From the NCBI RefSeq assembly GCF_016522505.1, contig NZ_JAEHOH010000006.1:1-64000 (forward strand): DNA of 64,000 nt, read 5' to 3'. The notes under the pieces are model-generated. The model was not told where the DNA came from and did not search any database. It saw only the letters and a list, made by a program, of their open reading frames with translations. Made by a program: the position numbers and the translations under genes. How positions within the stretch are numbered: position 1 is the stretch's first letter; each line of letters starts with the position of its first letter. Of this stretch, positions 7,990-16,161 are shown piece by piece. Source of the DNA: Leucobacter chromiisoli (GTDB lineage: Bacteria; Actinomycetota; Actinomycetes; Actinomycetales; Microbacteriaceae).

Positions 7990-8982
7990 CTACGTCGTCT
8001 CAGAGAACACCCACGTCATCGAGATGCACGACTGGTAATCCACGAACCAGCCGCCAGTGTTCGAAGCGGAAGTGCGCACCCCTTGGAGGCTGAGCCGCTG
8101 CGTGGTGCCACGCATCGCCTCTGGGATCGCGACACGGCCGATGATCGCGAACCCATGCCGGTCGCCGCGGTCATCCTGCCCCTTGACGAGGATTCCGTTC
8201 TCCGAGTACTGGCCGCCGAGCGCAACGCGCGTAGCACCCACGGTGTTCGCGGTCGTGTTGGAGCCGCCCGCATACCAGGCACCCTCGACAATCGCGGTGA
8301 CGAGAATGTATGTCGCCCAGGTGGGGATCTCCACCAGGGGGCGCTCGTTCCCCTCGAGCGGCCAGTCCCCGTACGCGGTGGGGCCGTTCGGGATGCGCCG
8401 ACCCGTGGTCGTCGCCCCGGTCGGGTACGCGATCGTGGTCCCGTCCGTACGCTTCGGAGACGCCAGCTTCCGGGCGTCCTTAATGTAGGAGCCCTGCACG
8501 ACGGTCTGGTTCGCCGGCCAGTCGATGAACGCCAACACGTAGCCGGTGACCCCGTTCATGGAGGGAATGTCACCGATCTGCTTCGCACTCGTGGAGACGT
8601 CCTGCACGACGGTGACGCGCGTGTAGTTCTCCAGCGCGGCGGCTTCGTGGGTGATCGCCATGTAGTTCGGGTCGAGCACCTGCACGATCACCGCGTCACG
8701 CCGGGCTGCGCTGGTCGTACCGGTGAGGCCGGTGATATCGACCGCGCCGTCAGCGTTCTCCACCCCGTAGGACTCGCGGTCGCGGTTCGGGAACCTGGAT
8801 TGGATCGTGAGCCCGCCGGGCATGATCCGGACCCCGGCCTCGGCCTGCGGCAACTGGGTGACCTTGAGATCGTCCGGCCGGGCAACCCCGGAGGTATCCG
8901 TTGCGGGGCGCTGCGCCTGCCGACGAAACAAACTCGCCGTGTGCTGCGCGCCATTGATGACATAGGGGACAAGCCACGCCAT
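7990..8982 (-). CDS. Phage minor tail protein
   Basis: A 330-residue protein beginning MAWLVPYVINGAQHTASLFR. It is beta-rich with the segment GAVDITGLTG followed by a long module ending in a jelly-roll-like stretch (VALGGQYSENGILVKGQDD ... SCISMTWVF). The position between the Dit-like protein and the Gp37-like protein, with short spacers on both sides, places it in the tail tip or baseplate. No catalytic motif is visible. Confidence 0.7.
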   Translation of the reverse strand: MAWLVPYVINGAQHTASLFRRQAQRPATDTSGVARPDDLKVTQLPQAEAGVRIMPGGLTIQSRFPNRDRESYGVENADGAVDITGLTGTTSAARRDAVIVQVLDPNYMAITHEAAALENYTRVTVVQDVSTSAKQIGDIPSMNGVTGYVLAFIDWPANQTVVQGSYIKDARKLASPKRTDGTTIAYPTGATTTGRRIPNGPTAYGDWPLEGNERPLVEIPTWATYILVTAIVEGAWYAGGSNTTANTVGATRVALGGQYSENGILVKGQDDRGDRHGFAIIGRVAIPEAMRGTTQRLSLQGVRTSASNTGGWFVDYQSCISMTWVFSETT

Positions 8983-8991
8983 GATGCCTCC

Positions 8992-9849
8992 TTAAGGGCT
9001 CGTGAAGGCAGGCTCAACCTGCACATCCAAATAGCCGGTCCCGGACGGGTCATACCCCGTCAGGACCACTTCGTAACTGCCAGGGCCTAGCTGCATATCC
9101 GCGAGCCGATCCCCCTGCGGAGAGAGCACACCGGGGACCGGTGCGCCGTCCCTTACCGTCCATCGCTCCCACCACCTGGTCCCCGCGATGAGCACCTGGT
9201 CGTACGCAAGATCCACGTCGAAGCGCAAGGTGCCGACGCCGCGGACCTCAACCACGGGGTTGAGTACCGGGCCGTGAATCACGAACCGGGGGCCAGTGAG
9301 CGTGTCCCCGCCGACGACGAGGACACCGTTGCGCTGCACCGGACCCGAATCGAACGTGAACGGGGCCTCAGCGGGGAAGGTGAGCCCACCAGTTTCGGGG
9401 ACCGAGAAGCGCACAGTGGTGTTCTCGGTCGGCCCGTACCAGAGGTCGTCCATGCACTCGAACTCGAGTCCGGCCCGGTCGACCTGGTAGAGGTGGTGCT
9501 GCTGATCCGGGTCGAGCTCCGCCGGCAGCCCGTACGCCGTGCGCCCAGAGTCAGCTGTCAGCGTGGCGTACCCGCCGGGGCGCTCGCGCACCCCGTCAGC
9601 CCGCCACACCGCCAACAGCTCACGCCACACCTCATCCAGAGGCCGATGGTCAGGTCGTGCCTCCACCTGGAGTGACACGACCTGACCGGCCCGGTAGCCG
9701 CGGCCGAGACGCCGGCCGTCACTGCGAGGGTTGCGGTACGAGTCCCGCTCGAGCGTCGCCCGAACCTCGGGCGTCGTCATCAGGCCGAGACCAGTTAGCG
9801 ACGACCCGAACTCGAGATGGCGGTCACCCGCATTCAGTGTCCACGCCAT
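8992..9849 (-). CDS. Distal tail (Dit-like) minor tail protein
   Basis: A 285-residue protein immediately downstream of the tape measure gene, the usual place of the distal tail protein that joins tail tube to tail tip. It has the Dit-like beginning MAWTLNAGDRHLEFGSSL and a central domain with SVPETGGLTFP...FTFDSG, typical of siphovirus tail-component proteins. The ATG at 9849 overlaps the tape measure stop (TGATG); a GTG one codon earlier is also possible. Confidence 0.78.
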   Translation of the reverse strand: MAWTLNAGDRHLEFGSSLTGLGLMTTPEVRATLERDSYRNPRSDGRRLGRGYRAGQVVSLQVEARPDHRPLDEVWRELLAVWRADGVRERPGGYATLTADSGRTAYGLPAELDPDQQHHLYQVDRAGLEFECMDDLWYGPTENTTVRFSVPETGGLTFPAEAPFTFDSGPVQRNGVLVVGGDTLTGPRFVIHGPVLNPVVEVRGVGTLRFDVDLAYDQVLIAGTRWWERWTVRDGAPVPGVLSPQGDRLADMQLGPGSYEVVLTGYDPSGTGYLDVQVEPAFTSP

Positions 9850-12386
9850 CACACACCAGCCCTTCGCCGCTCAGTCTCGGTCTGCTCCACGAATTGATCG
9901 ATGGCAGAGTTCGCGACAGCATCTACCTTCGACAGCAGGTACTTGCCCGTAAACGGATTTTGCACATACACATCACCGACCTCACGCACGACGATCACCT
10001 GGTGCCCCGCCGCCGAAGACGGGGCGAAGTCGCCGCGGTTCATCTGCTTCAGTTCACGCCGATACATCGACGCGTACGGTTCCTGGATGACCTCTTCGCC
10101 ACGCGAAAGTCGGACGAGAACGGAGTCAGACTTCGTTCCACCCCGCCCGTACACAGTGCCGTCAGCAATCCCTCCACCGATACCGCCGATGGTGCCGCCA
10201 GCCGCGTAGCCGACCGTTCCGCCGTACGCTTTCTTATCCGGTGAGAGATTCGTAAACACGTCCAGCGTTGTCGTGATCGTTGTTGCGACCTGCGACTTAA
10301 TCGCGTCAATCGTGTTTTTGTACTGCTCCACGGCCGCACGAGCCGCATCCGCATTGTTCGAAAACCACGTCGCCACCGTCTCCGGAGTCGCCATCACCTG
10401 ATCCGCGTAAGCCTTCGCCTCAGCCTCAGTCCACCCGTACTGGATGGCGGCCGCGATCAGCGCGTCCCGACCCCGCCCAAGCGTTGCATTCGCACTCTCC
10501 TGAGACCCTGTCGCCTGCAGTGTTGCAGCCGCCGCCGTATTGGTAGCCTCAGCCATAGCCAACAAGGACGCCCTATTTTCACGCCCAGACTCAGTGCTCA
10601 GATCAAGGCCAGTCGCCCCCTCAGCGACTCGCTGATTCAGCGAGGCGAGCTGTTCCTCGAACGCGAGTGCCGCCTTCTCCGCGTCAATCTGAGCAGATCC
10701 AAAACCGGCGATCTCCTCCGCGAGCGCTGTGATCGCCTCGTTCGCTGAGGCCGCAACCCCCTGAATCTCTGCCAGCGACGCCGACACCTGTTCGCCACCC
10801 TCGGCTGCATCCGCTGTAGCCCCCTCGAGCTCACCGAGAGCGAGCTTCAACAAGGTCGCATCATCCGTCGCGAGACCTGCAGCGTTCGCTGCGTCGATCA
10901 GACCGTTCTTGAACCCGGGCATCTCCTCGTTGATGGCAGTTAGTGCCTGAGCATCGTTGAAACCGGCCGTGTCATAGAAAGCCTTGAACGCAGCCTGCGC
11001 ACGCGGAAGATCGGTCGCGGCGAGATTCGAGAGAGTTGTTCCGAATTCTGCGACGACATCCAACGCTGCGTTCTCGTTGAACGTCATCGAGGAGAAGAAC
11101 CCGCGTCCTGCCGTGGCTGCTTTGTCCATCAGTGCCGGCAGGTCGTCGATATGCTGACCAACATTGACGAACATGGTCGTCAGCCCCTGCTCGTTCTGTG
11201 CCGCGGTAGACGACATCTCATCGAGAGCGGACTTGCCCTGCTTAATGGCGGTCTCCATCTGCTGCGCTGAAGCCTTAGACCCATCCATCGCGGCGTTGAA
11301 AACCGCGACCGATGCCGCTGCAGCCATGAGCGCGATGCCCCACGGTCCACCAAGGAACCGGACAATGCCCATAAGACCGCCCCTGGCCGTGGCGGTAGCC
11401 GGCGAGAACGTCGCAAGCGCGTCCTTGAAAGCCAACCACTTCGGAAGCGCGAGGATCGCAGTGCCAGCCACCAGGGTCCCCACGCCGACGAGTCCCGTCA
11501 ACGCCGTCACAGTTGTCTTGACCGGGCCGGGCAGGTCCTCGAAGGCGCGCATCGCGTCCGCCGCCCAGTTCAATAGATCGACGAGTGCGCCGCCACCGTT
11601 CGGGTCCACCAACGGAGCAGCAAGCTCGGCGCTGAAGTCACGCCAAGCCGCCTTCACCCGGTCCATTGCCCCCGCGAACGTGTTCTTCACATTGTCCGCA
11701 GCACCCTCATACGTCTCTGACATGCCCTTCGCGAGCGCATCTAGGGCGTCTTCCGCGGACAGGGTGCCGGCGGTGATGTCCTCACGGATCTGGGCGCCGG
11801 TCTTGCCCATCTGCGAACCGATCAGCTCGGCCGCGTTCACGCCACGATTGCCGAACTCCATCAGGTCGGTAGCAGTGATCTTCGAAGACGACTGGATCTT
11901 CGACATCGTCGCAACGATGCCCTCGATGTCAGCGTTTGAGCCACCTGCGGCAGCGACCGCGTTCTGCACCCCATCCAGGTACGGGATGACTTTCTTAGCC
12001 TCTATCCCGAACGCCAACATCTGCTGCTGCGCAGTGATGAACGTCGCCTTCGAGAACGGGCTATTGCGCGCGAAATCATCCAGCTTGTCCATCTGCGCAT
12101 TCGCCGCCTGCGCCGACCCCAGAAGCGACGTCAACGCTGCACGAGTCGTCTGCTGCAGCGTGTTGTACTGAATGCCCGTCTTCAACGCGGCAGCACCTAC
12201 ACCAGTGATAGCGACGCCAACAGCAGTCAGGCCAGTTCCGACCTTCGCCCACTCCTCACGCGACGACCGTGCCGACTCCTCAACCTTCGTCTTCGTCTCC
12301 GCAACCGCGTCCTTCGCACGGTTGAAGCCCTGCACCAGACCAGTCGCCTCAGCGATCAGCTTGATCGTGACAATCCGTTCAGCCAT
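9849..12386 (-). CDS. Tail tape measure protein
   Basis: An 845-residue protein that sets tail length and probably helps DNA entry. It begins AERIVTIKLIAEATGLVQGF, continues as a long helical region (KTKVEESARSSREEWAKVGT), and carries the TP901-type core around residues 80-240 (YNTLQQTTRAALTSLLGSA, FARNSPFSKATF). Hydrophobic helices lie at about 290-370 (TALTGLVGVGTLVAGTAILA, FLGGPWGIALMAAAASVAVF). The Gly-rich C-terminal part (YAAGGTIGGIGGGIADG) is also typical. AGGAGG is 5 nt before the ATG. At about 114 kDa per kb-scale tail rule it predicts a tail of roughly 120 nm. Confidence 0.93.
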   Translation of the reverse strand: MAERIVTIKLIAEATGLVQGFNRAKDAVAETKTKVEESARSSREEWAKVGTGLTAVGVAITGVGAAALKTGIQYNTLQQTTRAALTSLLGSAQAANAQMDKLDDFARNSPFSKATFITAQQQMLAFGIEAKKVIPYLDGVQNAVAAAGGSNADIEGIVATMSKIQSSSKITATDLMEFGNRGVNAAELIGSQMGKTGAQIREDITAGTLSAEDALDALAKGMSETYEGAADNVKNTFAGAMDRVKAAWRDFSAELAAPLVDPNGGGALVDLLNWAADAMRAFEDLPGPVKTTVTALTGLVGVGTLVAGTAILALPKWLAFKDALATFSPATATARGGLMGIVRFLGGPWGIALMAAAASVAVFNAAMDGSKASAQQMETAIKQGKSALDEMSSTAAQNEQGLTTMFVNVGQHIDDLPALMDKAATAGRGFFSSMTFNENAALDVVAEFGTTLSNLAATDLPRAQAAFKAFYDTAGFNDAQALTAINEEMPGFKNGLIDAANAAGLATDDATLLKLALGELEGATADAAEGGEQVSASLAEIQGVAASANEAITALAEEIAGFGSAQIDAEKAALAFEEQLASLNQRVAEGATGLDLSTESGRENRASLLAMAEATNTAAAATLQATGSQESANATLGRGRDALIAAAIQYGWTEAEAKAYADQVMATPETVATWFSNNADAARAAVEQYKNTIDAIKSQVATTITTTLDVFTNLSPDKKAYGGTVGYAAGGTIGGIGGGIADGTVYGRGGTKSDSVLVRLSRGEEVIQEPYASMYRRELKQMNRGDFAPSSAAGHQVIVVREVGDVYVQNPFTGKYLLSKVDAVANSAIDQFVEQTETERRRAGV

Positions 12387-12405
12387 GCAGGCCTCCTAGA
12401 AACGC

Positions 12406-12428
12406 AAAAAGCCCCCTAAGATGGGGGC
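12406..12428 (-). terminator. Perfect hairpin with minus-strand T-run; its loop carries a -10 box for the + strand
   Basis: GCCCCC (12411-12416) pairs with GGGGGC (12423-12428) around loop TAAGAT. On the minus strand the stem is followed by TTTTT (complement of 12406-12410), a textbook terminator placed just upstream of the tape measure gene. On the + strand the loop TAAGAT (12417-12422) is a good -10 box 6 nt before the lipoprotein GTG at 12429. One element may therefore block or attenuate late transcription and also start the lipoprotein message. Confidence 0.6.
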
Positions 12429-12833
12429 GTGAAGAAACTGGCCGCTACGGCGCTGCTCGTGCTGGTCTTAACTGGCTGCGGAACGACAGCGGAGACGATT
12501 CCCGACGAGCCGACAGAAGAGGTTTCAGCTAACGAGGAAGCTTGCTCGTCGTTCGCGAGCAACACGAGCCGAATTGCGGACATCTTTGACGAAGCCAAGG
12601 GGAACGCGAAAGACCTTTGGGTGTCTCTACGCGACGACTTCGACCGGGATTCGCTGGCCGCTGAAGGCGATGTGAAGGCTCGACTCCAGACACTCGTACA
12701 GGAACTGCCGAACGTTGGCGATGTCTACGTGTACGAGGAAGCTCGGCAGAAGACCAACGACCTCATCAACGCCGTCTCGCGTGCGTGCGAGGCCGACGGA
12801 GCGCCGATATCCGTCAGCACGTACTCGGGTTAG
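12429..12833 (+). CDS. Prophage-encoded lipoprotein on the opposite strand (moron candidate)
   Basis: A 134-residue protein with a clear lipoprotein signal: MKKLAATALLVLVLTGC, with lipobox LTGC and lipidated Cys17. The mature part (about 118 residues) is acidic and helical and contains two further Cys (EACSSF and SRACEAD), which could form a disulfide outside the cell. It reads against the phage late operon, between the tail chaperone and tape measure genes, and its stop overlaps the chaperone stop. The TAAGAT box 6 nt upstream of the GTG predicts a leaderless transcript. Surface lipoproteins at this kind of site in other temperate phages (for example Ltp of TP-J34) block superinfection; that role here is inference. 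Confidence 0.75.
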   Translation: MKKLAATALLVLVLTGCGTTAETIPDEPTEEVSANEEACSSFASNTSRIADIFDEAKGNAKDLWVSLRDDFDRDSLAAEGDVKARLQTLVQELPNVGDVYVYEEARQKTNDLINAVSRACEADGAPISVSTYSG

Positions 12834-13713
12834 AGGTCAACGCGTTCGACGCGCCACTTCCGTGCCGGCGTGTAGTTGTCGCCGTTCCACTTCTCGTCCT
12901 GCTGCGCCTCATACACAGCCTGCTCAGCCCAATCACGAACCGGCTTCGCCACATACGCGTGCGTAGCATTCGGATGGTCCGGGTCGGCAAGCGGAGACAT
13001 GGCCTCGTCGAGCGGGATCCCGAGATCGTTCACGGACGCCTCATGCTCGTGCAGTGCCGCGAGTAGCTCGTACTGTTCCTTGTCGAACTCCGGCTCCCGC
13101 AGGATCAGCCACCCGTCACCGTCTGGCACGATCCGGGTTTCTGGCTCCCACCCCCACAGGCGCCGCGGCGCGAAACCCATTTCCTTCGCGATACGAAGGT
13201 CACGCAGCAGCTTCCTGTCGGTGCGGAGCCTTACGCTAAAGGGGCGATACCGACCGAACGATTCGACCGGTTCGCGATTACCACAGCACCAGCGAGTCGA
13301 TCGAACTCGCCATCGCTCATCTGCTCCACCAGCGCGTCGAAGTCCTCGTCATGGACGGGGATCTCGCTCTTGTCGGTCACCTCGACCGCGCTGGCCTTCG
13401 CTGCGGCAGGGAAGAACGTCATCGAGTTGAACTGCTCATCCACACCATCACGGGCCGGATGCTGATTCACGAGCTCGTTGTACTCACCCCACGGCAGCGC
13501 ATAAATGCGGAGCGTCACCGAGGCCTCATCCACCAGCTTCCCCAAGCGCACAACCTCGGGATCCTTCGCCGGATTCGCCGCCATGCGATCCTTCGCGCTG
13601 GCAAGCGCAGCTTCTTTGGCCTTCTCGTACTCGCGCGCGAGCGGCCGGTCCAGGCAGATCGTGAAGTCCTCAAAATCGGGCTTCGCCTGCTTCAGCTTCG
13701 TCTTCAACGACAT
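12830..13713 (-). CDS. Tail assembly chaperone gpGT, made by -1 ribosomal frameshift
   Basis: The longer chaperone is encoded by joining 13713-13237 to 13237-12830 (base 13237 read twice), giving 294 residues. The downstream frame is open well upstream of its first ATG (13180) and continues PFSVRLRTDRKLLRDLRIAK directly from the slip site, so it is an extension, not a separate gene. In lambda-like phages gpG and gpGT bind the tape measure protein and recruit tail tube subunits. The C-terminal extension (ARKWRVERVDL at the end) is charged and helical, as in other T domains. Its stop overlaps that of the opposite-strand lipoprotein. Confidence 0.85.
13231..13713 (-). CDS. Tail assembly chaperone gpG-like protein
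   Basis: A 160-residue protein starting MSLKTKLKQAKPDFEDFTI. The ATG at 13713 has GGAG 8 nt upstream; an in-frame GTG further up lacks this. It is the zero-frame product that terminates at TAA (13231-13233), three codons after the slippery heptamer. It is helical and acidic, with the C-terminal half (KSEIPVHDEDFDALVEQMSD) typical of chaperones in this slot between major tail protein and tape measure. Confidence 0.85.
   Translation of the reverse strand: MSLKTKLKQAKPDFEDFTICLDRPLAREYEKAKEAALASAKDRMAANPAKDPEVVRLGKLVDEASVTLRIYALPWGEYNELVNQHPARDGVDEQFNSMTFFPAAAKASAVEVTDKSEIPVHDEDFDALVEQMSDGEFDRLAGAVVIANRSNRSVGIAPLA
13237..13243 (-). promoter_or_regulatory. Slippery heptamer C CCT TTA for -1 frameshifting
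   Basis: On the minus strand the zero-frame codons are GCC CCT TTA GCG TAA. C CCT TTA fits X XXY YYZ exactly, and a -1 slip yields CCC TTT AGC GTA, entering the open downstream frame. The site lies 3 codons before the zero-frame stop. Confidence 0.85.
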
Positions 13714-13792
13714 ATCAAAGTCTCCATCCACGATTCCACGATGAGAGGTGCTCCGGGGTGGAGCTCGTGGGCAACCCCACCCCGGAAGTCAG

Positions 13793-14311
13793 TTACGGCG
13801 TGCCTGCGACGAGCTGCTTGAACTGCACCCAGTTCGACTGCACGAACAGCTTCTGCCGGATGCGGTCCATAGCGTTGTCCTCGACAGCGACCACGCTCTG
13901 CTCGCCGCACTCCACATTGACGGCCTCATACCAGTCGTCAGCCTCGAACGTGTCGTCGTCCTCGTCCTTCTGGAGGAAGTGAACGATCGTGCCCTTCGTG
14001 CCCTCGACAAGCGCCAGGCGGGCCTCGTCCTGCAGAGGATCGCCCAGGTTGAACGTGTACTGCGTCTGCAGCGTCTTCTGCTTCGTGCCTGGGATCTCGA
14101 AATCCTGAGCCGAGCAGTAACGGCTATCTGTGATCGTCTGCTGTTCGCCGCCGACCTCGAACCCGCCAGCACGCGTCAGATAGCACGACACGTTCTCACC
14201 ACTCGTGACCTCGGCTACAGTGATCGCATCGAGATCCGCGACACCGCCCGGAATGAACACCACACGACGGGTGCCCATCGACTTCACACCGTTAGGAATC
14301 GTCTGAACCAT
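13793..14311 (-). CDS. Major tail tube protein
   Basis: A 172-residue protein that forms the tail tube. It starts MVQTIPNGVKSMGTRRVVFI at 14311, where AAGGAG lies 6 nt upstream. It is beta-rich with features common to siphovirus tube proteins (VADLDAITVAEVTSGENVSC, TFNLGDPLQDEARLALV). Its place between the tail terminator group and the chaperone/tape-measure genes is diagnostic. Confidence 0.82.
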   Translation of the reverse strand: MVQTIPNGVKSMGTRRVVFIPGGVADLDAITVAEVTSGENVSCYLTRAGGFEVGGEQQTITDSRYCSAQDFEIPGTKQKTLQTQYTFNLGDPLQDEARLALVEGTKGTIVHFLQKDEDDDTFEADDWYEAVNVECGEQSVVAVEDNAMDRIRQKLFVQSNWVQFKQLVAGTP

Positions 14312-14498
14312 CCCCAACTCCTTCCTCCCCAACCGGGGAAACAGAAAGGGTCGGCTTGAAGCCGGCCCTGAACTTGGTGCGCCGCACACGCTTCGACGGC
14401 GGATACCGTTTCACTTGCGTGTGCTTCGCTTCATCGAACTGCTCTTCGTGAATGTCGAACTCGTGACCGGTGTCACGCGACTTCACCCTGATAAACAC
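14292..14498 (-). CDS. Small phage protein of unknown function between tail terminator and tube genes
   Basis: A 68-residue basic protein. GTG at 14498 is chosen because AGGAGG is 7 nt upstream and the codon begins directly after the preceding gene's stop (14500). It reads VFIRVKSRDTGHEFDIHEEQ and later RYPPSKRVRRTKFRAGFKP, then an acidic tail. A small basic protein of this kind is often seen at this place in actinophages. Its 3' end overlaps the Shine-Dalgarno and start of the tube gene, so the two are probably co-translated. Confidence 0.6.
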   Translation of the reverse strand: MFIRVKSRDTGHEFDIHEEQFDEAKHTQVKRYPPSKRVRRTKFRAGFKPTLSVSPVGEEGVGDGSDDS

Positions 14499-14499
14499 G

Positions 14500-14907
14500 T
14501 CATGCCCTCCTTGACCAGAACCGGACCCAGAAATCACTGAAGTACAGCGGCGGCGACACCGAGTTGTCGACCTTCACCGAGTCGAAATCGACCACCACCG
14601 GATCACACCGCCGCCCAGCGACAAGCGGCTTCCGGCCAACGACTTGCCGAACCGCATGCAGGATCAGCCGCACCGCCTCCGGATCCGTCCCAACAGCACG
14701 CCCCGGAAACTCGAACTCAGCGTCCGATTCAGGACGCGGAATCGACCCATACCGGGCGTCATCGAGCTCGTCAGGGCCGGCACCGAACAGCACCACGTAG
14801 TTATCCCTGACAACCTCGCCCCGATCCGTGACCGCAGTATCCTTCACACGGCCCGACAGCATCGGCTGATCGGCAAGCAGACTCCGCACCGCATCGAACT
14901 CGCTCAT
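14500..14907 (-). CDS. Putative tail terminator (tail completion) protein
   Basis: A 135-residue protein. Gene order (HK97 gp10-like protein upstream, tube protein downstream) and size fit the tail terminator that caps the tube and joins it to the head. Visible features are a hydrophobic strand (DNYVVLFGAGPD), the region AVRLILHAVRQVVGRKPLV and a beta-rich C-terminus (YFSDFWVRFWSRR). The assignment is by position rather than motif. It is coupled to the upstream gene by an ATGA overlap at 14904. Confidence 0.6.
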   Translation of the reverse strand: MSEFDAVRSLLADQPMLSGRVKDTAVTDRGEVVRDNYVVLFGAGPDELDDARYGSIPRPESDAEFEFPGRAVGTDPEAVRLILHAVRQVVGRKPLVAGRRCDPVVVDFDSVKVDNSVSPPLYFSDFWVRFWSRRA

Positions 14908-15290
14908 AGGCCAGCCCTCCGCAACGCATCATCAACAGCCTTATCGAGACCCTTCTCGAAATCGGCCTCGTTATCCGACACAACCTTCGGGCGCGCCTTC
15001 TGCGGAGCCGCCGACACACCACCAGGAGCGTCCTCAAGGATGCCCAGCGCACCCTGCCCACGTCCCAGATTCGGACCAACCTCAGCCTCATACCTCGGGA
15101 AGTCACCCGTCACGTCGTAATCGACCGAGAACGGGTACCCACGCGCGTGAGAACCGGAAGGGCCAGCAGCGTGCTCCTGCCAGGACTTCTTCATGCCGAG
15201 CGCCGTCTTACCCAGCGCTGCATGCACGAACCGTTGTGAGTACCGTGGCACTGTCCCGAGATCTCGGTGCAGGTCGTCAAGATCGCTCAT
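14904..15290 (-). CDS. HK97 gp10-like head-tail joining protein
   Basis: A 128-residue protein beginning MSDLDDLHRDLGTVPRYSQR. The pattern of an N-terminal helix, a HARGYPFSVDYDV stretch and a late FEKGLDKAVDDALRRAG helix matches the gp10/neck family (minor tail or head-closure proteins). Both ends overlap its neighbours by 4 nt, showing tight translational coupling in the connector block. Confidence 0.7.
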   Translation of the reverse strand: MSDLDDLHRDLGTVPRYSQRFVHAALGKTALGMKKSWQEHAAGPSGSHARGYPFSVDYDVTGDFPRYEAEVGPNLGRGQGALGILEDAPGGVSAAPQKARPKVVSDNEADFEKGLDKAVDDALRRAGL

Positions 15291-15676
15291 GACTCCTCCA
15301 CCACCGGATAACGGTGCGCCGTCGTCTGACCCGCCTGCGCAGGACCCTCCACACGAAAGAACCGCCCCGCCAACGCCGAGTCAGAAGCAGACGCATCTAC
15401 CCTTACGAGCGCCCCAGTCGGCACCGAAGCCGACACCGCTGGAAGCGACACGACAATGTTCGTCTCAGCGATCTGTTGACCGGCCGGGTTCTTCACCGAC
15501 GCCGAGGCAGACGGGTACTTCACACGCGCCGGCCCCTCGTAGAAGGTCTCTACGAGAGTCCGCACGGCATCCAGCGATCCCGGCGGGCGTACCATCTCGA
15601 ACCGCCCCACCGTGACCATCTCAGTCATGCGGGTTTCGGCCATGCGTCGTCCGGCTTCGAGTGCGTGCCCGATCAT
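15287..15676 (-). CDS. Phage head-closure protein, DUF6093-like
   Basis: A 129-residue protein. The start MIGHALEAGRRMAETRMTEM at 15676 overlaps the preceding stop (ATGA) and matches the way such proteins begin; an alternative ATG four codons upstream (15688) exists. The rest is beta-rich (VSLPAVSASVPTGALVRVDA, then FFRVEGPAQAG), resembling short head-tail stopper proteins of actinophages. Assignment to DUF6093 is from memory of the pattern. Confidence 0.62.
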   Translation of the reverse strand: MIGHALEAGRRMAETRMTEMVTVGRFEMVRPPGSLDAVRTLVETFYEGPARVKYPSASASVKNPAGQQIAETNIVVSLPAVSASVPTGALVRVDASASDSALAGRFFRVEGPAQAGQTTAHRYPVVEES

Positions 15677-16107
15677 GCTGGTACCCATGTGTCGGGCCCG
15701 GTCCAGCACTTGCGCACGTTCGAGAACGAGGGGCCGATGGTCCACGCACCGCTCGAGGAGTCGTCACCGTCAGATAGGCGAGCAAGCTCGTCATCCGACA
15801 GGTACAGCGCTCCCGAGGACACCGCCGAGTCCAGGCGGTACTGGTAGTCGTCCTGTCGTTCCTCGAGTTTCCCTTCCGGGTTGGAGAGAACGCGCAGCAC
15901 CATCGCGCAGAGGATCTGCTTCACGAGCGCCTCGAACACGATGTCCTTCGGCAGGGCGTCGAGCCGATCCGCAACCGTTGGTCGGGCAGAGAGCACGAGC
16001 GCCCACGCATCGCCAAGCAGAGTCTCACCAACTGCGAGTTCCGTCGGGGTCAGGGTTCGGAACGAGCGCGCCTGCAGATCATCCTTCGTTGCAGGGTTCG
16101 TAGCCAT
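15673..16107 (-). CDS. Head-tail connector protein, Gp19/Gp15-like
   Basis: A 144-residue helical protein next to the capsid gene, where the portal-binding adaptor is encoded. It reads TPTELAVGETLLGDAWALVL, with the helices LVKQILCAMVLRVLSNPEGK and YRLDSAVSSGALYLSDDELA that typify the Gp19/Gp15/Gp42-like connector family (DNA packaging adaptor). ATG at 16107 is preferred because GGAGG is 5 nt upstream; a GTG one codon earlier is too close. Confidence 0.75.
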   Translation of the reverse strand: MATNPATKDDLQARSFRTLTPTELAVGETLLGDAWALVLSARPTVADRLDALPKDIVFEALVKQILCAMVLRVLSNPEGKLEERQDDYQYRLDSAVSSGALYLSDDELARLSDGDDSSSGAWTIGPSFSNVRKCWTGPDTWVPA

Positions 16108-16161
16108 CACTACCTCCCAAGAACGTGTGAGGGGCCGGCCGCAGCCAGCCCCTCACGCCGG

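Noticed and set aside
13178-13180. ATG at 13180 as the start of a separate chaperone gene
   Set aside because: The frame is open upstream to the slippery heptamer and carries conserved-looking sequence before the ATG; frameshift expression explains it better.
14345-14372. GGGTCGGCTTGAAGCCGGCCC hairpin as a late terminator
   Set aside because: It lies inside the 68-residue gene with an imperfect stem and only a short T-rich tail on the minus strand; it may be chance.
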